Below are positions 9,065 through 15,202 of a DNA stretch of 16,579 nt, in pieces. The number at the start of each line of letters is the position of its first letter. The first letter of the stretch is position 1. Origin of the DNA: SLRI01 sp964576715 (GTDB lineage Bacteria > Pseudomonadota > Alphaproteobacteria > Geminicoccales > Geminicoccaceae); NCBI GenBank assembly GCA_964576715.1, contig CAZNWE010000082.1, positions 1-16,579 on the forward strand. Direction: 5' to 3'. Under the pieces are notes generated by a model that did not search any database, was not told the DNA's origin, and saw only the letters and a program-made list of their open reading frames with translations. A program made the position numbers and the translations under genes.

Positions 9065-10389
9065 AGCGGCTCGCACGCAGCACCGTCGCCTGGCTCGGCG
9101 CGCTCGCGGCACTCCTGGTCCAGGTGCCAGCGGTGGCGGCTGCCTTCGTCGGGCATGGCGGCCCGGTCAAGGGCCTGGCCATCACCGAGAACGGCGCCTT
9201 CATGGTGAGCGCCAGCTTCGACTACTCGGTGATCGTCTGGCGGCTGGCCGACGGGGCGGCGATCGACGTGCTGCATGGTCACGACGCGGCGGTGAACGAC
9301 GCGGTGGTGCTGCCCGGGGACCGGCGCTTTGCCACGGCCGGCGACGACGGCCGGGTGCTGGTCTGGGCGTTCGGCGGGGCGGCGCCCGAGCGGCGCCTCG
9401 ACGGTCATACGGCGCGGGTGGTCGCTCTCGACGTGACCGCCGACGGGCGGTTGCTGGCCTCGGCGAGCTGGGACCGGACGGTGCGGCTCTGGGACCCCGC
9501 GACCGGTGCGCTGCTGCGCACGCTCGAGGTGCCTGGCGGTCCGGTCAATGCGGTCCGCTTCATGCCCGACGGGGCAGGGCTGGTCACCGCCGGGGCGGAC
9601 GGGGTGATCCGGCTGTGGCGGACCGCCGACGGGACCCGGCTCGGCGACTGGGGCGGCGGGCCGGCGGCGGTGCAGGCACTGGCCATCGACGCCGCCGCCG
9701 GCGTGGTGTTCGCGGCGACGGCGGCGGGCGAGGTGCGGCGGCTCGCCATCGCCGACGGCCGGCCCTTGCCGACTGTCGCGGTGGCGCCGCCGGCGCCGCT
9801 CTTCGCCCTGGCGCTGAGCCCGGACGGCAGCCGTCTGGCGGCGACCGGGATGGCCGGGACGGTCTCGCTCTTCGATGCCGCCACCGGTGAGCTCGAGACG
9901 ATCCTGGGTGGCGAACGCAACCCGCTCTGGTCGCTGGCCATCGCCCCGGACGGCCAGACGCTGTTCGCCGGCGGCAACGACCGGACGATCCGGCGGTGGT
10001 CGCTGGCGAGCGGTGAGGAGATATCTTCGCCGGCACCGCTGCCGGCGGCAGCCGAAGCTGATGGCGTTGCCGATGACGATCCGGGGACGGTCGCCTGGCG
10101 GCGCTGTGTCGCCTGCCACACGCTCGAACCCGACGGCGCCAACCGGGCCGGGCCGACGCTGTTCGGCATCTTCGGCCGGCCGGTCGGCAGTGTCGGCGGC
10201 TACCCCTACTCGGCAGCGTTGGCGGCGAGCCGCCTGGTCTGGACCGAGGCCATGGTGGCCGAGCTCTTCCGCCGGGGCCCCGACGTGGTCACGCCGGGCA
10301 CCAAGATGCCGATCCAGAGGATCACCGACGAGGCCGAGCTCGCCGCCTTGATCGCCTTCCTCAGGCGCGAGGCGATGCCGGTCGAGTGA
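9061..10389 (+). CDS. Secreted WD40 propeller-cytochrome c fusion protein
   Basis: A 442-residue protein. Residues 1-28 form a Sec signal peptide (MKRLARS, hydrophobic core, AVAAA). Seven WD40-like blades follow at about 29-62, 72-103, 115-145, 159-187, 199-229, 245-272 and 285-314; several begin GH or GG and end I/V-x-L/V-W (for example VRLW, IRLW), enough for a closed seven-bladed propeller. After an acidic linker (about 322-342), a class I cytochrome c domain carries CVACH (349-353) for covalent haem and a likely Met ligand M416 in PGTKMPIQ. The protein must be periplasmic, since haem is attached there. The start is TTG at 9061, inside TTGA shared with the upstream stop; the signal peptide begins exactly there. 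The role is unknown; a photosynthetic or respiratory electron carrier whose propeller docks a partner is a guess. It converges on crtC with a 29-nt overlap. Confidence 0.88.
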   Translation: MKRLARSTVAWLGALAALLVQVPAVAAAFVGHGGPVKGLAITENGAFMVSASFDYSVIVWRLADGAAIDVLHGHDAAVNDAVVLPGDRRFATAGDDGRVLVWAFGGAAPERRLDGHTARVVALDVTADGRLLASASWDRTVRLWDPATGALLRTLEVPGGPVNAVRFMPDGAGLVTAGADGVIRLWRTADGTRLGDWGGGPAAVQALAIDAAAGVVFAATAAGEVRRLAIADGRPLPTVAVAPPAPLFALALSPDGSRLAATGMAGTVSLFDAATGELETILGGERNPLWSLAIAPDGQTLFAGGNDRTIRRWSLASGEEISSPAPLPAAAEADGVADDDPGTVAWRRCVACHTLEPDGANRAGPTLFGIFGRPVGSVGGYPYSAALAASRLVWTEAMVAELFRRGPDVVTPGTKMPIQRITDEAELAALIAFLRREAMPVE

Positions 10390-11344
10390 GCCAGGCGCTG
10401 CGCCTCGGCATCCGGAACGGCAGCATCGCCTGGACGATCGGCAGGGCGAAGCGATCGAGTTCCAGGCTCTCGTGCACGGCGGTGGTGGTCTGGCCGAGGA
10501 GCCGGGTCAGCAGCGTCGAGCGGGCGTAGAACGGCGTGTCCTCGAGGGTCAGGGCGACGCTCGCGCCGTCCGGCGGCTCGGCCCGGGTGCGGCGCGGGAT
10601 GCGCCAGATCGCGGTGCGGCGCAAGGGCTGCGCCGGTGGCGGGGCGAAGGCGGCGGCGTGCCCCGTCCGGTCGAACCTGAGGGCGAGGTCGAAGTCGCTG
10701 CCGTCGCGCCGGCGCCCCGCGTAGAGCACGGCGGCACCGCCGTCGTCGAGCGGTGCGCGGCTCCAGTCCCAGCGCACGAAGCTCGCTTCGAGCGGCACCG
10801 CACCCCAGTTGCTGTCGAGGTAGCCGTGGCCGCGCCAATCGAGACCGGGGCGCTCCAGCCGCACCTCGACGTCGGCTGTCGGCGCGATCGGCCGCCATTG
10901 ATGCCGGGCGCCGCCGTCGCCCGGATCGAGCGTGAACGCCTTGCTGTTGAGGCTCTTCGGCATCAGCCGGATGCGCCCGCTTATGCGGCCCGGCAGCGGG
11001 AAGGTGGCCTCGTCGAGCGCGAGCTCAAGCGCCGCGCCGTCCCAGGCGAGCCGGCTCGGGCCCACGGCGAAATGGCCGGCGTCGCGCGAGACCGCGCCCT
11101 GGCCGCGCTCGGTCATCGCCCATTTGTGCCCGCCCCGGCCGTAGAGGGCCACATTGATCGCGACATGGTTCAGCGGCTCGGCCGGCCGACGGCGCCTCGC
11201 CCATTTATAGTAGGGCGAGAAGACGCTGCCGATGAAGGCGATGATGGTCAGCCCATGGGCGCCGTCCGGGCTCAGCGCGTCGACATACCACCAGCGATAG
11301 CCGTCGGCCGGCACCGCGGCATCGAAGCCGAGTTCGACGCTCAC
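10361..11344 (-). CDS. crtC: CrtC, acyclic carotenoid 1,2-hydratase
   Basis: A 327-residue carotenoid hydratase (hydroxyneurosporene synthase) that adds water to the 1,2 double bond at the psi end of neurosporene or lycopene and their derivatives. Family blocks seen: GYRWWYVDALSPDGAHGL (15-32), IIAFIGSVFSPYYKWAR (34-50), RGHGYLDSNWG, and near the end HESLELDRF and MLPFRMPRR (291-315). The start is GTG at 11344-11342, forming GTGA with the crtD stop (4-nt overlap); the conserved N-terminus begins there. No signal peptide is seen; family members act at the membrane on lipophilic substrates. Its last nine codons overlap the end of the convergent WD40-cytochrome gene. Confidence 0.94.
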   Translation of the reverse strand: MSVELGFDAAVPADGYRWWYVDALSPDGAHGLTIIAFIGSVFSPYYKWARRRRPAEPLNHVAINVALYGRGGHKWAMTERGQGAVSRDAGHFAVGPSRLAWDGAALELALDEATFPLPGRISGRIRLMPKSLNSKAFTLDPGDGGARHQWRPIAPTADVEVRLERPGLDWRGHGYLDSNWGAVPLEASFVRWDWSRAPLDDGGAAVLYAGRRRDGSDFDLALRFDRTGHAAAFAPPPAQPLRRTAIWRIPRRTRAEPPDGASVALTLEDTPFYARSTLLTRLLGQTTTAVHESLELDRFALPIVQAMLPFRMPRRSAWLTRPASPRA

Positions 11345-12843
11345 AGGTCGGCCAGGAGTTGGGCCGCCGCCATCCGCCCGGACAGTGTGGCCATCGGCAC
11401 GCCAGGGCCCGGATGGGCGCTGCCGCCGGCGAGATAGAGCCCCGGCAGCCCGGTCTTCACGCCGGGGCGCTGGAACGAGGCCTGCCAGCCATGCGAGGCC
11501 GCGCCGTAGAGCGCCCCACCGGTCGCCGGAAAGAGGCGCTCGAAGCCGGCGGGCGTGGTCACGGTCATCGCCTCGCCGGCGACGCTGAGCGCGAGGCCGG
11601 AACGGCCGAGCACCCGGTGCAGCCGCTCCTTGCAGCGCTCCACCGCGTCCGCTGCGCAGGCCTCGCTGTCGCCCTTGGCCGGAGCATTGACCAGGCAGAA
11701 GAGCCGCTCGGGCGTCGCTGGCGGCACGCTCGTGTCGGTCGCCCCGCGGTCCTGCGCGCAGACATAGATGGTCGGCTCGTCCGGCACCCGGCCGTGCTTG
11801 AAGATGGCGGCGAACTCGGCCGGGTAGTCGGGCGAGAAGAAGACGTTGTGGTGGACCAGCGGGAAGCCGCTGGCCGTGGCGTTGAACGCGAAGGTGATGG
11901 CCGAGAGCGAGCGGCGGGCGGCGGGCAGCGCCGGCACGGCCGGCGTGACGGCGGCGCCCAGCCGGCCGCTGGCCAGTGCCGCGACGTCGGTATTGGCGAT
12001 CACCGCGCGTGCCTCGAGCCGCTCGCCCGAGGCGAGGCGGACGCCTTGCACCCGGCCGCCCTCGACCAGGATCTCGGTGGCCGGGGCGTTGTAGTGGAAG
12101 CGCGCGCCGTGCCGGCTGGCGAGGGCCTCGAGGCTGCGCGCGAGCCGGTGCATCCCGCCCTCGACGAGCCAGACCCCGGCCTGCTCGACATGGGTGACGA
12201 CGAGCAGCGTCGCCGGTGCCACAAACGGCGAGGAGCCGCAGTAGGTGGCGTAGCGGCCGAACAGCTGGCGCAGCCGCTGGTCGAGAAAATAGTCGCCGAG
12301 CGCCTGCCACAGGGTGGTGAACGGGCGGATGTGGCGCAGCCCGAGGAGCCCGCCGACGCCGACCCCGCCGATCAGGCCCTTGAGGCTCGGCCGGTGCGCC
12401 TGCATGAACGAGCGGTCGAGGATCTCGAACATCCGGCGGCTGTCGGCGCAGAGGCGGCGATAGCCGGCCGCGTCCCCGGCCCCCGCGAAGTCGCCGATCG
12501 CCTCGGCCGAGCGGTCGATGTCGGCGAACAGATCGAGCCGGGACCGGTCCCAGGCGTGCCGTGCGAGGATGCTGGCCGGCTGCAGGCGGAGCTCGGCCTC
12601 GAGCGAGGTGCCCAAGGCCTCGAACAAGGCCTCGAACACCCAGCGCATGGTGAACACCGTGGGCCCGCCATCGAGGGTGACGGGTGCTGCCGCCGTCCCG
12701 CCTGCCGGCACCAGGCGCAGTTTGCCGCCCGGCGTCGGCTGTGCCTCGAGCACGGTGACCGCGAGCCCCCGGGCGGCGAGCTCGGCCGCGGCGGCGAGGC
12801 CGCCGATGCCAGCACCGATCACGACGACCTTTGCCTCACCCAT
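11341..12843 (-). CDS. crtD: CrtD, hydroxyneurosporene/methoxyneurosporene 3,4-desaturase
   Basis: A 500-residue FAD-dependent desaturase of the CrtI/phytoene desaturase family. The Rossmann FAD motif is GAGIGGLAAAAELAARG (10-26), followed by VTVLEAQPTPGGK. DGGPTVFTMRWVFEALF is a CrtD-type block, and the C-terminal signature LYLAGGSAHPGPGVPMATLSG is intact. The enzyme introduces the 3,4 double bond after CrtC hydration, on the route to spheroidene or spirilloxanthin; pairing with crtC and crtF supports CrtD over CrtI. ATG 12843-12841 is chosen because the Rossmann strand starts five residues later; the only purine-rich site, GGAAGGA, is about 17 nt away, so initiation may be weak. It overlaps crtC by 4 nt and diverges from crtE across a shared operator region. 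Confidence 0.93.
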   Translation of the reverse strand: MGEAKVVVIGAGIGGLAAAAELAARGLAVTVLEAQPTPGGKLRLVPAGGTAAAPVTLDGGPTVFTMRWVFEALFEALGTSLEAELRLQPASILARHAWDRSRLDLFADIDRSAEAIGDFAGAGDAAGYRRLCADSRRMFEILDRSFMQAHRPSLKGLIGGVGVGGLLGLRHIRPFTTLWQALGDYFLDQRLRQLFGRYATYCGSSPFVAPATLLVVTHVEQAGVWLVEGGMHRLARSLEALASRHGARFHYNAPATEILVEGGRVQGVRLASGERLEARAVIANTDVAALASGRLGAAVTPAVPALPAARRSLSAITFAFNATASGFPLVHHNVFFSPDYPAEFAAIFKHGRVPDEPTIYVCAQDRGATDTSVPPATPERLFCLVNAPAKGDSEACAADAVERCKERLHRVLGRSGLALSVAGEAMTVTTPAGFERLFPATGGALYGAASHGWQASFQRPGVKTGLPGLYLAGGSAHPGPGVPMATLSGRMAAAQLLADL

Positions 12844-12866
12844 CGATCGTCACCAGCCCGTCCTTC

Positions 12867-12886
12867 CCGCGCGCCATGGCGCGCGG
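12867..12886. repeat. 20-bp perfect palindrome upstream of crtD
   Basis: CCGCGCGCCATGGCGCGCGG reads identically on both strands. It sits 23 nt before the crtD start and would lie in the crtD 5' leader, where it may fold close to the only purine-rich ribosome-site candidate, or it may be a protein-binding site. Confidence 0.6.
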
Positions 12887-12913
12887 CTCTCTCTTGGCGC
12901 GATCCGAGGCTTG

Positions 12914-12957
12914 TGTCTATCTTGAATGACAAGTAAAGGTGACAACGTAGATTGACA
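12914..12957. promoter_or_regulatory. Tandem PpsR/CrtJ-type operators between crtD and crtE
   Basis: TGTC-N10-GACA at 12914-12931 fits the PpsR/CrtJ consensus TGT-N12-ACA. After exactly 8 bp comes a degenerate second copy, TGA-N12-ACA (12940-12957). Two such sites 8 bp apart are the known arrangement for cooperative CrtJ binding. The first half-site ends on the crtE -35 and the second spans its -10. The region is shared with divergent crtD, so both genes could be repressed from here under oxygen and light. Confidence 0.75.
12926..12953 (+). promoter_or_regulatory. crtE promoter (-35/-10)
   Basis: ATGACA (12926-12931) and TAGATT (12948-12953) are 16 bp apart, giving a transcript start near 12960 and a leader of about 38 nt. 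Geometry is identical to that of the bchC promoter at 15120-15147. Confidence 0.55.
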
Positions 12958-12984
12958 GGTGGCATCAGGTGGCATGGCACGAAA

Positions 12985-12991
12985 GAGGAGG
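12985..12991 (+). promoter_or_regulatory. Ribosome-binding site that decides the crtE start
   Basis: GAGGAGG lies 6 nt before ATG 12998. Earlier in-frame starts (GTG 12959, ATG 12974) lack such a site, and the 12959 start would lie at or before the predicted transcript start. Confidence 0.8.
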
Positions 12992-12997
12992 CAGCAG

Positions 12998-13882
12998 ATG
13001 GGCGCGAGCACGCGGGTCGAGCAGGCACTCGAGGCGGCGATTGCCGCAGCCGACGGCCCGAGCTGCCCGCCTGGCCTCGCTGCCGCCCTGCGCTACACGG
13101 TATTCCCCGGCGGTGCCCGGGTGCGGCCGAAGCTCTGCCTCGCCGTGGCCCTCGCCTGCGGCGACGACCAGCCGGGCTTGAGCGATGCCGCGGCGACGGC
13201 GATCGAGCTGCTGCACTGCGCCTCCCTGGTCCATGACGATCTGCCCTGCTTCGACAACGCACCGCTGCGCCGCGGCAAGCCTGCCGTGCATTGTGCCTTC
13301 GGTGAACCCCTGGCCGTGCTGGCCGGCGACACGCTCATCGTGCTCGCCTTCGAGACCCTGGCCCGGGCGGCGGCCGATGCGCCCGAGCGGCTCGGCTCGC
13401 TGGTCTCGATCGTCGGCCGCGGCGTCGGCGCACCTGCCGGACTCTGCGCCGGGCAGGCCTGGGAAAGCGAGCCCGCGGCCCCCTTGCGCGCCTATCAGCA
13501 GGCCAAGACCGGCGCCCTCTTCGTCGCTGCCACCGCTGCCGGGGCGGCTGCCGCCGGGGCCGATCCGCTGCCCTGGCGCGGTCTCGGTGACCGCCTCGGC
13601 GAGGCCTATCAGGTGGCCGACGACCTCAAGGACGCGCTCGCCGACGCCGCCGCCATCGGCAAGCCGACCGGCGTCGATGCCGCCCTTGCCCGGCCCAATG
13701 CGGTCTGCGCGCTCGGCGTCGATGGTGCGGTGACCCGGCTCAAGCAGCTCATCGGCGAGGCGCTCGACGCCATCCCCGACTGCCCCGGCGCCGAGCTGCT
13801 CGTGGCCATCGTCAAGGGCGAGGCCGAACGGTTGGCACCGGCCGGCGCGGCGCCCGCGCGGCGGGTCCGGGTCGCCGCCTGA
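12998..13882 (+). CDS. crtE: CrtE, geranylgeranyl diphosphate synthase
   Basis: A 294-residue trans-prenyltransferase that builds C20 geranylgeranyl diphosphate from isopentenyl diphosphate and shorter allylic diphosphates; the product feeds both carotenoids and the bacteriochlorophyll tail. The chain-binding motif GGARVRPKLC (38-47), the first Asp-rich motif DDLPCFD (80-86) followed by RRGKPAVH, and the second Asp-rich motif DDLKD (208-212) are present. The segment EAYQVADDLKD, GKPTGVDAALARPNAV resembles CrtE of purple bacterial photosynthesis clusters. Length is close to the family's 290. ATG 12998 is set by the strong GAGGAGG site. It is the first gene of the crtE-crtF-bchC-bchX series; its stop lies inside a 29-bp tandem duplication. 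Confidence 0.94.
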   Translation: MGASTRVEQALEAAIAAADGPSCPPGLAAALRYTVFPGGARVRPKLCLAVALACGDDQPGLSDAAATAIELLHCASLVHDDLPCFDNAPLRRGKPAVHCAFGEPLAVLAGDTLIVLAFETLARAAADAPERLGSLVSIVGRGVGAPAGLCAGQAWESEPAAPLRAYQQAKTGALFVAATAAGAAAAGADPLPWRGLGDRLGEAYQVADDLKDALADAAAIGKPTGVDAALARPNAVCALGVDGAVTRLKQLIGEALDAIPDCPGAELLVAIVKGEAERLAPAGAAPARRVRVAA

Positions 13883-13935
13883 GCCGTCCGGCCGATGGCC
13901 GAGAGCCCTGAGCCGTCCGGCCGATGGCCGAGAGC
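13878..13935 (+). repeat. 29-bp perfect tandem duplication at the crtE-crtF junction
   Basis: Copies 13878-13906 and 13907-13935 are identical over 29 bp with no spacer. The first copy holds the real crtE stop (TGA 13880-13882) and an ATG at 13895; the second holds the crtF start (ATG 13924). Because 29 is not a multiple of three, the first ATG is out of frame with crtF. Confidence 0.97.
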
Positions 13936-13960
13936 AGTGCCGCGGCGACGACCGGCGTGA
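13895..13960 (+). other. Decoy upstream ORF created by the duplication
   Basis: The ATG in the first repeat copy opens a 21-codon frame, beginning MAESPEPSGRW and ending at TGA 13958-13960, which overlaps the crtF start in another frame. Its initiation context is the same as that of crtF, so ribosomes may use both. It is an artefact of duplication and probably not a functional peptide. Confidence 0.45.
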
Positions 13961-15123
13961 GCCCGCTCGGCTGGCACGACCGGCTGCTGCGCTGGCGCGA
14001 CAAGCTGATCGCCAGCCCGCGCTTTCGCGAGCGCGCCGCCGCCTTCCCGCTCACCCGCTTCGTCGCCCGGCGGCGGGCGGGCGCGCTGTTCGACCTCTGC
14101 GCCGGCTTCGTCTACACCCAAGTGCTCCTCGCCTGCGTCCAGCTCCGCCTCTTCGAGGTGCTGAGCGAGGCCCCGGCGACCGCCGCCGAGCTCGCCCGTC
14201 GGCTCCAGCTGCCGGAGGCGGGCATGCTGCGCCTGTTGCGGGCGGCGCGGGCGCTGCGGCTGGTCGAGGATCGCGGCCGGGGGCGCTTCGGGCTCGGCCA
14301 GCTCGGTGCGGCGATGGTCGACAATCCCGGCATCGCCGCCATGGTCGAGCATCACACCATGCTCTATGCCGATCTTGCCGACCCGCTGAAGCTGCTGCGC
14401 GGCGAGGCCGGCGAGACCGAGCTCATGCGCTTTTGGCGCTATGCCGGGGCCGACGACCCGGCCAAGGTGCCGGCCGGCTCGGTCGCGGCCTATAGCCGCC
14501 TGATGGCCGCCTCGCAGAGCCTGGTCGCGGCCGAGATCCTCGCCGCCTACGATTTCACCAGGCACCGCCGGCTGCTCGATCTCGGCGGCGGCGACGGCAG
14601 CTTCCTGCGCGCGGTCGCGGCCGCTTCACCCGCGCTCGAGCTGCACCTCTTCGACCTGCCGCCGGTGGCCGAGCGGGCCCGCGATGCCTTCGTCGCCGCC
14701 GGGCTCGGCCAGCGGGCCACCGCGACGGGCGGCAGCTTCCTCGCCGACCCGCTGCCGCAAGGTGCCGACATCGTGTCGCTGGTCCGGGTGATCCACGACC
14801 ACGACGACGAGGCGGCGCAGACCATCCTGCGCCGGGCGCGCACCGCCCTGCCCGAGGGCGGCACGCTGCTGCTCGCCGAACCGATGGCCCAGACGCCCGG
14901 TGCGGAGGCCTCGGGCGATGCCTATTTCGGCTTCTACCTCATGGCGATGGGCAGCGGCCGGCCGCGCAGCCGGGCCGAGCTCGAGGCGATGCTCGGCCGG
15001 GCGGGCTTCGTTCGCCCCCGCCTCTTGCCCACCCGCAACCCGCTTTTGACCCGCGTCATCGTCGCTGCGGCACCGCCGCTGCAGCCTGCCGACAGCGGCG
15101 AAGAATGTGTAAGTCTTGCTTGA
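13924..15123 (+). CDS. crtF: CrtF, hydroxyneurosporene O-methyltransferase
   Basis: A 399-residue SAM-dependent methyltransferase that methylates the 1-hydroxy group of acyclic carotenoids (for example demethylspheroidene or rhodopin types). The N-terminal dimerisation part has FPLTRFVARRRAGALFDLCAG (41-61) and YTQVLLACVQLRLF, typical of CrtF. The SAM-binding motif is LLDLGGGDGSFL (217-228), and VRVIHDHDDE (287-296) carries the probable catalytic His H291. The start ATG lies in the second copy of a tandem repeat; no good ribosome site is visible before it, so coupling from crtE is likely. The stop codon (15121-15123) falls inside the bchC operator and -35 box, so the bchC promoter is embedded in the gene end. 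Confidence 0.93.
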   Translation: MAESSAAATTGVSPLGWHDRLLRWRDKLIASPRFRERAAAFPLTRFVARRRAGALFDLCAGFVYTQVLLACVQLRLFEVLSEAPATAAELARRLQLPEAGMLRLLRAARALRLVEDRGRGRFGLGQLGAAMVDNPGIAAMVEHHTMLYADLADPLKLLRGEAGETELMRFWRYAGADDPAKVPAGSVAAYSRLMAASQSLVAAEILAAYDFTRHRRLLDLGGGDGSFLRAVAAASPALELHLFDLPPVAERARDAFVAAGLGQRATATGGSFLADPLPQGADIVSLVRVIHDHDDEAAQTILRRARTALPEGGTLLLAEPMAQTPGAEASGDAYFGFYLMAMGSGRPRSRAELEAMLGRAGFVRPRLLPTRNPLLTRVIVAAAPPLQPADSGEECVSLA

Positions 15124-15151
15124 CATACAGGGCCGTCACAGTAACCTGACA
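15108..15151. promoter_or_regulatory. Tandem PpsR/CrtJ-type operators upstream of bchC
   Basis: TGTAAGTCTTGCTTGACA (15108-15125) is a perfect TGT-N12-ACA site. After 8 bp comes a second, degenerate copy, CGT-N12-ACA (15134-15151). This is the layout known for the CrtJ sites of the Rhodobacter capsulatus bchC promoter, one over -35 and one over -10. The first site overlaps the crtF stop codon. Confidence 0.85.
15120..15147 (+). promoter_or_regulatory. bchC promoter (-35/-10)
   Basis: A consensus -35 TTGACA (15120-15125) and a weak -10 TAACCT (15142-15147) with a 16-bp spacer give a start near 15154 and a leader of about 49 nt. Transcripts from crtE may also read through. Confidence 0.65.
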
Positions 15152-15202
15152 CAAGTGACTGACCGACTTGGTTGCGAGGCTTGTTGGGAGGCGAGCGACG
15201 AC

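Noticed and set aside
11359..12936. A 525-codon plus-strand frame opposite crtD
   Set aside because: crtD has full FAD and C-terminal signatures on the minus strand; the plus frame has no domain.
12900..12957. Minus-strand sigma-70 promoter for crtD
   Set aside because: TTGTCA-like hexamers exist, but no acceptable -10 lies at 16-18 bp, so I do not place a crtD promoter.
15116..15202. N-terminal extension of bchC
   Set aside because: It would start inside the operator/-35 region, before the transcript start, and the conserved BchC sequence begins at ATG 15203.
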